Positions 6,171 to 12,491 of a stretch of DNA of 12,491 bases are shown in pieces. The notes under the pieces are model-generated. The model worked only from the letters and a program-made list of their open reading frames with translations, was not told where the DNA came from and made no database searches. Positions within the stretch are counted from its first letter, which is position 1. Every line of letters starts with the position of its first letter. The translations under genes were made by a program, and so were the position numbers. The stretch comes from Sulfurovum sp. Its GTDB lineage: Bacteria; Campylobacterota; Campylobacteria; Campylobacterales; Sulfurovaceae. Location of the stretch: the NCBI GenBank assembly GCA_030626265.1, contig DAOUPF010000007.1, positions 1 through 12,491 of the forward strand, in the 5' to 3' direction.

Positions 6171-9100
6171 ATGTTGAAGAAAATATTATTTATTATTACA
6201 ATAGTTGTGACATTTGGGCAGAATCTTTATAGTGCAGATTATTATAATTATGGGCAGTGGTATGTAGGTGGGCATAGAAGCGCATATGGTATTACTGGGT
6301 TTGTAGATAAAAATGGAAAATTAGGTGAAAAAGGGGAGGAGTATATCTTCTTTACAGAAGGATCAACTGCTTATATTTATCGTGTTGATACCGATGGTAA
6401 TCCTCAGATGCATCCAAACAATCCTGATGCGACAGGACCAATAAGTCCTAGGAATTTTACTTTTGTAAGTAGTCATGTTATCAATCATGGTGCAGGAAGT
6501 GCTAGTGAATTTCATGTTGATGATACTGGTATTTATCATGGTGTTCGTCAAGGAGTAAAACGATGGAATTTTGATTGGAGTAATGAAAGTGTCATTGTGC
6601 CAACAGGTCTTTCTGCACAAACTTTTGCCAGAAATATTCGTACTGGTGAATGGTGGGCAACATTGACCTATCGTCAGGTTTATAAATGGAATGGAAGTAG
6701 CTGGAAATACCAATTTACACATCCAAATCTAGGTGGTGGTCATCATGATGGTATGGAGATAGTTAATGATACTCTTTTTGTGTCAGATATGACCTCTGAT
6801 AAGATTGCCACATATAAATTGGATAAAAATGGTGCTGTTATTAATGCTTCTTCACCAGACCATATATATAGCTATTCTGCTTCACCTTATGTAGAGGGTA
6901 TGGGCTTTGGCCCCAATCAGCATTTATGGATCACTGCCGGTGTTATTTACGAGATAGGTGGGGGAAAGCTTCAAGAACAGCTCTCAACATGTTCACAAGG
7001 ATTGACTATCTCTAACGAATGGGAGATGCTTTCTTCTAGATGTGATATCAAAAATGCTACAGGCTTTACAGATGCCACTATTATGAAAATGGTAGAAGAT
7101 AAACTTATAGTTATTACTGATGACAATGAGATAAAAACCTACTATGGAAATCTAGGCTATGATACCACCTCTACATTAGAACTCTCGCGTGGCGAAGGGT
7201 TTTGGATTCGTGCTGGAGTAGATGGTACACGTCATGTACTCAACGGAGTAGAGGAGACAACAATAATCCATCTAAAAAAGAACACAACTCGCTTTATCGG
7301 TCTTCCTGATTATCATACACTAAATCTCGATGAAACTTTCGGTGATAAGCCAGTAAAAGAAGTTCGTTATTGGGATAGCAATATTAGTATGTGGCAAAAA
7401 TGGCAACCAAACCATGCAGATACAAATTTGAGTGAAATTGTGAATGGCCATGGATTTTATATCTGTATGCTAGATGACTTTGATATCTCATTGCCAAATC
7501 TAGCACCAGTTGCTAAAATCTTGGGAGATAGAAGTATTACCATAGGGGAAACTGTTTATCTTGATGGAACTTCCAGTTTTGATAGAGATGGAACAATTGT
7601 CAGTTATGAGTGGCAAGAGGGGAATAATACTCTTTCTACAACGAATACATTAGAAAAAGATAACTTTGAGCTAGGTTGGCATAAAGTAGTTTTGACTGTT
7701 ATTGATGATGATGGGGCAACAGGGAGTAAAGAAGTAATAGTGCTTGTTGAGAGAGTAAATAAACTACCAACAGTATATTTGGGAGAAGATCGTAATATCA
7801 CAGAGGGAGAGTTTGCTACCTTTACTCCAGAGACATATGACCCAGATGGATATATATTAGCGTATGAATGGAAAGTGGATAATAGTGTTGTAGCTACAAC
7901 ACCATACTTGACACTTGATGATTTACCTCTAGGTGAACATAATATCACACTCGAAGTTATTGATAGTGATCTTGGACATGCCAGTGATAGTATGCTCATT
8001 ACCGTAACGCCTATACCTGATACTGTAGCACCTATCATTACTATTCTGGGTGAAAACCCAACCATAGTAACGATGGGCAATAACTACAGTGATAAGGGTG
8101 CTATTGCTACAGATAATAAAGATACTAATATGAGTGTAGATGTAAATGGTAGCGTGAATGTCAATCAAACAGGTACTTATACTATTTACTATAGTGCAGA
8201 GGATCAAGCAGGCAATAATGCCCAAGCATCTCGAGAAGTAATAGTACAAGATATTTTAGCTAATACCCCACCAACAATTAATGCAGGAAATGATCAAAGT
8301 ATTGTTGAAGGGGAAGATGTAATACTCTCTGCTATTGCCCAAGATAGTGATGGTAGTATCGTAAAGTATGAATGGGGGAAAGACAACCAGATAGTTGCAT
8401 TAGGGCAAAGTATTGTTGTTAGCAATCTAGGTATAGGTATACATAACTTTACAGTTGTTGCTACAGATAATGATGGAGATGTAGCTAGTGATAGTGTTGT
8501 TGTGAAAGTTATCTCAAAAGAAGAACAAGACACTACAGCTCCTGTGATAACTGTCTTAGGAGATAACCCTCATATACTAGATATAGGTGATGATTATAAT
8601 GACTCAGGTGCAACTGCTATGGATGACAAAGATGGCAATGTTAGTGTAGGCATGTCATACACTATAGATACGCATGCAGTAGGCGTGTATATCGTCAATT
8701 ATACTGCTAGTGATAGATCAGGCAATAGTGCTACAGCTCATCGTAGTGTTCTTGTAAAAGACAGTAATGATACTATGCCAGATACTACAGCACCTGTGAT
8801 AACTTTATTGGGCGGCAATCCATTTATATTAGTTCAAGGAGAAGCTTTCAATGATCCAGGAGCCATTGTTGTAGACAATAGGGATGGTCAAATCGGGTAT
8901 TCTATGCGTCACAATGTCAACAGTAATCAAGTAGGTAAATATATAGTTATCTATGATGCTATAGATAATGCAGGTAATAGTGCTGAAGCAAATCGAACAG
9001 TAATTGTAAGGGATCCTGATGGAAATAGAGCACCTCTTGCAAATGCAGGAGAGGATGTTGTTGTAGGCATAGCTGAGACTGTAATGCTAGATGCTTCACA

Positions 9101-12100
9101 AAGTATAGATATCGATGGTGAGATAGTATCTTATGAGTGGAGAGAAGGGGATGTGACTATATCTACAGATGTTACATTTGGCAAATTTGATTTTCCCATG
9201 GGTAGTCATACTATTGAACTCTCTGTAACAGACAATGATGGCATGGTATCAAGTGATAGTATTATTGTTAGAGTAATTGACCCAAGTGATACCACCGCAC
9301 CAATAGCCACGATAACATCTCCGGCAGAAAATACTACGGTTACATTTAAAATGGATATCATAGGAACAGCGAGTGATGATAATCTGGACTATTATGAATT
9401 ACTCCTCTCTCCAGTAGGTAAAGATAGATATATAGTATATGATAGAGGATATGCTTCTGTCACAGATGGCACCTTGGCTACTTTAGATGCAACTACATTG
9501 AGTAATGGTATTTATGACTTACAGTTCAAAGTAGTAGATACAAATGGGCAAATCAGTAGTACTTTTACAAAAGTCATAATAAAAGGCAAAGCCAAGATAG
9601 GAAACTTCAGTTTCACAGTCACAGACTTCAACCTCCAAGTAGCAGGCATACCAGTCCAAGTAAACCGTACCTACTCAACACTACAAAGATTTGAAAAATA
9701 TGACTTCACCTACGCATGGAGTATTGATTACCAAAATGTAAAGATAGAAGAGAGTATCAATCCAGGTTTAGAATGGGCTCCTAAAAATTTCTATATCAAT
9801 ACACCTCTTGGTTCATATCCATTGGGACTCTGCTTTAAGACAGATAAACAACATATCGTAAATATCTCTCTTCCAGATGGAACCACAGAGAGCTTTGAGT
9901 ATAAGTTTGCTAACGAGTGTGATTATGGGTATAGCTATACTGCTCCATGGGATGCACCTATATTGGAGCCATTGAATGGGACAGAAGCTAAAGTAGTAGC
10001 AGTAGATGCCTCAAGTAGTGTATTTGTAACAAGAGAAGGAGAACTCTTAGATACAAGTAGTTTACAACCATATAACCCAAGCCAATATGAACTGACCCTC
10101 TCAAATGGTATGGTATACCTTTTAGATGAAAACTTTGGTATAAAGAAGATAACAGACCCAAGAGGAGATACTCTAACATATAATAATGATGGCATAGTCA
10201 GTAGCAGAGGAGAGTCTCTAAGCTTTGAGAGGGATAGCCAAAACCGTATCACCTCCATCACAGACCTAGCAGGTAAATCAATCACCTACCACTATAACCA
10301 AAACGATGACTTGGAGTATGTCATAGATCAAATGGGATACAAGACAGAGTACCGCTACCAAGCAGGACACCTCCTAGAAGAGTACTACGACCCAAGCGGA
10401 CTGAGACTAACCAAAAACATCTATGATGAGAGTGGAAGACTTATCAAGACTATAGACCCTGATGGAAATATAGTAGAGTTCACCCATGATATAGATGGAC
10501 AAGAGGAGATAATAAAAGATAAGCTAGGACGCATAAGTATATTTGTATATGATGAAGAGGGGAATATTCTTTCTCAGACCAACCCGCTGGGAGAGACTAC
10601 TCTAAGAACATATGATGACAATGGTAATGAACTTAGCATCACAGATCCAGAAGGTCATACTATCACCAATGAGTATGACAGTCATGATAACCTACTAAAT
10701 ACTATAGATGCATTGGGCAATACAGAAGTCACTACCTATAATGCTAAAAACTCTCCTACAAGCATAGCAGATAAAAATGGTAACAGTATGACTATAGGCT
10801 ATGACAGTTATAACGCTCCTACCTCAATGACTACAGCAAGTGGAGCAATCAGTACTTTCACCTATGACCATCATAACAATAAAGTAAGCAGCACAAATGA
10901 ATACAACCAAACAACGAGGTTTAGCTATGATGAGTTTGGTGCTGCATTACAGTCTAGGTCTAAAGGGAACATAGAGAAAGAGACACAACCAAATGGCACT
11001 ATCATACAACATACATACGATGATAGCTCCAATCTACTAACAACAACTAAAACCCTAACAGATGGCACAGTAACCACAAGCTCTAACACCTACGATGCAT
11101 TCAACCGTCTAGTCACTAGTACAGATGAGCTAGGCAACACAAGCACCAACACCTATGATGCCAGAGGAAACAAAGTAAGCACCACAGACTCTCAAAGCAG
11201 AGTCACAGCCTACACCTACAACAACCACAATAAAATAACAAAAACCACATACTCTGATGGTACCACAGAGACTAAAACCTATGATGCAATGGATAACCTA
11301 CTAACAGAGACAAACGCAGAGGGTGAGACTACCTCGCACGAGTATGATGATGCAGATAGGCTCATAACAACAACTTACCCTGACGGCACAAGTACAAGTA
11401 GCACCTATGACAGCACAGGAAGAACCCTAAGCACAACAGACCAAAACAACAACATAACAACATACGAGTATGACGCAGTAGGAAACAGGCTAAGTACCAC
11501 AGATGCACTGAACAACAAAACAACATTTACCTACGATGCACAAGGTAACATGCTGACAGTGACTAATGCAGAAGCTCAAACGACTAGCTATGAGTACAAT
11601 GCTTTAAACCAAAGAGTAAAAACCACTCACCCAGACGGTACAAGTACCACAGAAACAAAAAACATCTCAGGACTTCCTAGTGCTAAGGTAGATGAAGCAG
11701 GTCGTTCTACTACATATAGTTATGATATTACAAGAACCATGCCAGTCCTAAATGGTGTAGGACTAGCCAATGGAGCAAATACTTCTTATGTGTATGACTC
11801 TGAGGGTAAAAAGACTAAACAAACAGATGCACTAGGTAGGGCTATACTCTTTGGGTACAAAGCCACAGGAGAACTAGAGACTGAAACCCTCCCACAAGGT
11901 GAAGTAAAAACATTTACCTATGACGCTTACGGTAAACAAACACAAGTAAATGATTATGCCAATAAAGCTCAAAAGTTCATCTACGACTCGTACGACAGAC
12001 TCGTACGCATAGAACTAGCAGATGGAAGTACGACTACTTATGGTTATACGGCAAGTGGAAGAGTGAAAAGCATCACGGACAGTCAAGGGACTATAGCCAA

Positions 12101-12491
12101 TACCTATGATGAGATGGGGAGACTGAAAACACAGTCCAACCCAAGTGGTGAAACTATCACTTACTCTTATGATGGGGTTGGGAATATAGTAGAGATAGCG
12201 ACACCACAAACAACTATAACTAAGACTTACGATGCCCTCAATAGACTAGAGACTGTTACAGATGCACAAGGCATAGTGACTTATGCTTATGATGGCATAG
12301 GCAGGCAGACACAAGTAAGCTACTCCAATGGGATGACTACAAGCTACGAGTATGACTCTAGGAATAGAATCACAAGTATCACACATAAAAAGAGTGATGG
12401 TACTGTACTTCAAAGCTTTACATATACGCTTGATGTTGTAGGAAATAGAACTAAGATAGTAGAACATACAGGTAGAACGATTGACTATACT
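6171..12491 (+). CDS. giant secreted Rhs/YD-repeat protein with PKD and DUF5011 arms (3' end missing)
   Basis: The frame is open for 2107 codons to the window edge, with no stop. A signal peptide (1-22, ...NLYSA) is followed by a soluble region (23-270) that resembles a beta-propeller, with GGGHHDGMEIVNDTLFVSD near 188-206. Two related modules end in GEGFWI (341-346) and GHGFYI (426-431). Then come PKD domains at about 445-530, 532-615, 700-785 and 952-1037, three DUF5011/HYR-like domains at about 617-695, 787-864 and 871-948, and an Ig-like domain at 1041-1140. Residue 1141 opens the Rhs part with GNFSFTVTDFNLQVAGIPV...NRTY, and YD repeats run from about 1335 to the edge. It should form a stalk carrying an Rhs cocoon outside the cell. 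Asn/Tyr/Thr codons shift to C-ending forms in the Rhs part, suggesting mosaic origin. Rhs proteins often end in a variable toxin, but that end is not visible here. It is Sec-exported, with no PAAR or other type VI adaptor. Confidence 0.92.
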   Translation, partial: MLKKILFIITIVVTFGQNLYSADYYNYGQWYVGGHRSAYGITGFVDKNGKLGEKGEEYIFFTEGSTAYIYRVDTDGNPQMHPNNPDATGPISPRNFTFVSSHVINHGAGSASEFHVDDTGIYHGVRQGVKRWNFDWSNESVIVPTGLSAQTFARNIRTGEWWATLTYRQVYKWNGSSWKYQFTHPNLGGGHHDGMEIVNDTLFVSDMTSDKIATYKLDKNGAVINASSPDHIYSYSASPYVEGMGFGPNQHLWITAGVIYEIGGGKLQEQLSTCSQGLTISNEWEMLSSRCDIKNATGFTDATIMKMVEDKLIVITDDNEIKTYYGNLGYDTTSTLELSRGEGFWIRAGVDGTRHVLNGVEETTIIHLKKNTTRFIGLPDYHTLNLDETFGDKPVKEVRYWDSNISMWQKWQPNHADTNLSEIVNGHGFYICMLDDFDISLPNLAPVAKILGDRSITIGETVYLDGTSSFDRDGTIVSYEWQEGNNTLSTTNTLEKDNFELGWHKVVLTVIDDDGATGSKEVIVLVERVNKLPTVYLGEDRNITEGEFATFTPETYDPDGYILAYEWKVDNSVVATTPYLTLDDLPLGEHNITLEVIDSDLGHASDSMLITVTPIPDTVAPIITILGENPTIVTMGNNYSDKGAIATDNKDTNMSVDVNGSVNVNQTGTYTIYYSAEDQAGNNAQASREVIVQDILANTPPTINAGNDQSIVEGEDVILSAIAQDSDGSIVKYEWGKDNQIVALGQSIVVSNLGIGIHNFTVVATDNDGDVASDSVVVKVISKEEQDTTAPVITVLGDNPHILDIGDDYNDSGATAMDDKDGNVSVGMSYTIDTHAVGVYIVNYTASDRSGNSATAHRSVLVKDSNDTMPDTTAPVITLLGGNPFILVQGEAFNDPGAIVVDNRDGQIGYSMRHNVNSNQVGKYIVIYDAIDNAGNSAEANRTVIVRDPDGNRAPLANAGEDVVVGIAETVMLDASQSIDIDGEIVSYEWREGDVTISTDVTFGKFDFPMGSHTIELSVTDNDGMVSSDSIIVRVIDPSDTTAPIATITSPAENTTVTFKMDIIGTASDDNLDYYELLLSPVGKDRYIVYDRGYASVTDGTLATLDATTLSNGIYDLQFKVVDTNGQISSTFTKVIIKGKAKIGNFSFTVTDFNLQVAGIPVQVNRTYSTLQRFEKYDFTYAWSIDYQNVKIEESINPGLEWAPKNFYINTPLGSYPLGLCFKTDKQHIVNISLPDGTTESFEYKFANECDYGYSYTAPWDAPILEPLNGTEAKVVAVDASSSVFVTREGELLDTSSLQPYNPSQYELTLSNGMVYLLDENFGIKKITDPRGDTLTYNNDGIVSSRGESLSFERDSQNRITSITDLAGKSITYHYNQNDDLEYVIDQMGYKTEYRYQAGHLLEEYYDPSGLRLTKNIYDESGRLIKTIDPDGNIVEFTHDIDGQEEIIKDKLGRISIFVYDEEGNILSQTNPLGETTLRTYDDNGNELSITDPEGHTITNEYDSHDNLLNTIDALGNTEVTTYNAKNSPTSIADKNGNSMTIGYDSYNAPTSMTTASGAISTFTYDHHNNKVSSTNEYNQTTRFSYDEFGAALQSRSKGNIEKETQPNGTIIQHTYDDSSNLLTTTKTLTDGTVTTSSNTYDAFNRLVTSTDELGNTSTNTYDARGNKVSTTDSQSRVTAYTYNNHNKITKTTYSDGTTETKTYDAMDNLLTETNAEGETTSHEYDDADRLITTTYPDGTSTSSTYDSTGRTLSTTDQNNNITTYEYDAVGNRLSTTDALNNKTTFTYDAQGNMLTVTNAEAQTTSYEYNALNQRVKTTHPDGTSTTETKNISGLPSAKVDEAGRSTTYSYDITRTMPVLNGVGLANGANTSYVYDSEGKKTKQTDALGRAILFGYKATGELETETLPQGEVKTFTYDAYGKQTQVNDYANKAQKFIYDSYDRLVRIELADGSTTTYGYTASGRVKSITDSQGTIANTYDEMGRLKTQSNPSGETITYSYDGVGNIVEIATPQTTITKTYDALNRLETVTDAQGIVTYAYDGIGRQTQVSYSNGMTTSYEYDSRNRITSITHKKSDGTVLQSFTYTLDVVGNRTKIVEHTGRTIDYT
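8019..9012 (+). repeat. three DUF5011-like domain repeats
   Basis: Three domains of about 78 residues start with D-T-x-A-P-x-I-T-x-L-G near 8019, 8529 and 8781 and end with RxVxVxD. Each carries a DxSGATA/DPGAIVVDN-like core and an A-x-D-x-(A/S)-G-N-x-A motif. The second and third starts are nearly identical at DNA level (ACTACAGC-T/A-CCTGTGATAACT), indicating recent duplication. A PKD domain separates the first and second copies. Confidence 0.75.
10177..12491 (+). repeat. YD (Rhs) repeat array
   Basis: From about residue 1336 the protein is a series of units of roughly 20 residues of the form G-x-x-T-x-Y-x-Y-D-x-x-G-R/N-x-x-x-x-x-D-x-x-G, for example TTYEYDAVGNRLSTTD and TTFTYDAQGNMLTVTN. 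By length the array holds roughly three dozen units within the window and continues past the edge. YD repeats build the hollow beta-cage of Rhs/TcC/teneurin proteins. The last unit seen (SFTYTLDVVGNRTKIVEHTGRTIDYT) looks like the usual lead-in to the conserved Rhs core. Confidence 0.9.

Noticed and set aside
6363..6722. 119-codon open frame on the minus strand near the start of the giant gene
   Set aside because: It lies fully inside the plus-strand frame, which has a signal peptide, good ribosome-binding site and domain homology. The antisense product is Thr/Ile-rich and unrecognisable.
7604..8080. 158-codon open frame on the minus strand inside the giant gene
   Set aside because: It is antisense to clear PKD and DUF5011 domains in the plus frame. 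Its low-complexity Ser/Val/Thr-rich product is the usual shadow of Asp/Asn/Thr-rich repeats, and it shows no recognisable domain.
9935..10285. 116-codon minus-strand open frame in the Rhs entry region
   Set aside because: It is antisense to the Rhs part of the giant protein and has no domain, signal or ribosome-binding evidence.
1..12491. CRISPR arrays, tRNA/rRNA genes and insertion sequences
   Set aside because: I looked for regularly spaced identical repeats, cloverleaf-like segments and transposase motifs on both strands and saw none. The only regular repetition is protein-level YD, PKD and DUF5011 repeats.

Overview
The window is AT-rich, strongly favours AGA and ATA codons, and pairs a HisKA_2 kinase with an OmpR-type regulator. 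It also carries large secreted PKD/cadherin/YD-repeat proteins. This suggests a free-living Campylobacterota bacterium (Sulfurimonas/Sulfurovum-like). The assignment is inference from style and gene content; no marker gene is present.

Layout. 1-156 is a short non-coding stretch that may hold the last codons of an upstream gene. 157-462 (+) is a small unrecognised ORF whose codon style resembles the YD-repeat part of the large gene at the right end. 510-2395 (-) is a two-gene operon: a six-TM histidine kinase and its OmpR-type response regulator, overlapping as TAATG. 2396-2768 is a divergent intergenic region with two abutting 23-bp inverted repeats just before the next gene. 2769-4022 (+) is a PLP-dependent alpha-oxoamine synthase. 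4023-4304 holds a possible weak terminator and an 11-bp-phased T-tract promoter. 4305-6161 (+) is a Sec-exported multidomain adhesin-like protein. Nine bases later, 6171 to the window end (+) is a giant Sec-exported PKD/DUF5011/YD-repeat (Rhs-type) protein, at least 2107 codons long, still open at base 12491.

How the genes may work together. The left module (synthase, six-TM kinase without a periplasmic sensor domain, DNA-binding regulator, shared repeats in the divergent promoter region) has the composition of the CqsA/CqsS and LqsA/LqsS/LqsR alpha-hydroxyketone signalling systems. It is a reasonable candidate for an uncharacterised quorum-sensing-like circuit. The right module is a surface/secreted pair transcribed together; its toxin or tip region, if any, lies beyond the window. 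Nothing in the sequence directly shows that the left module controls the right one.
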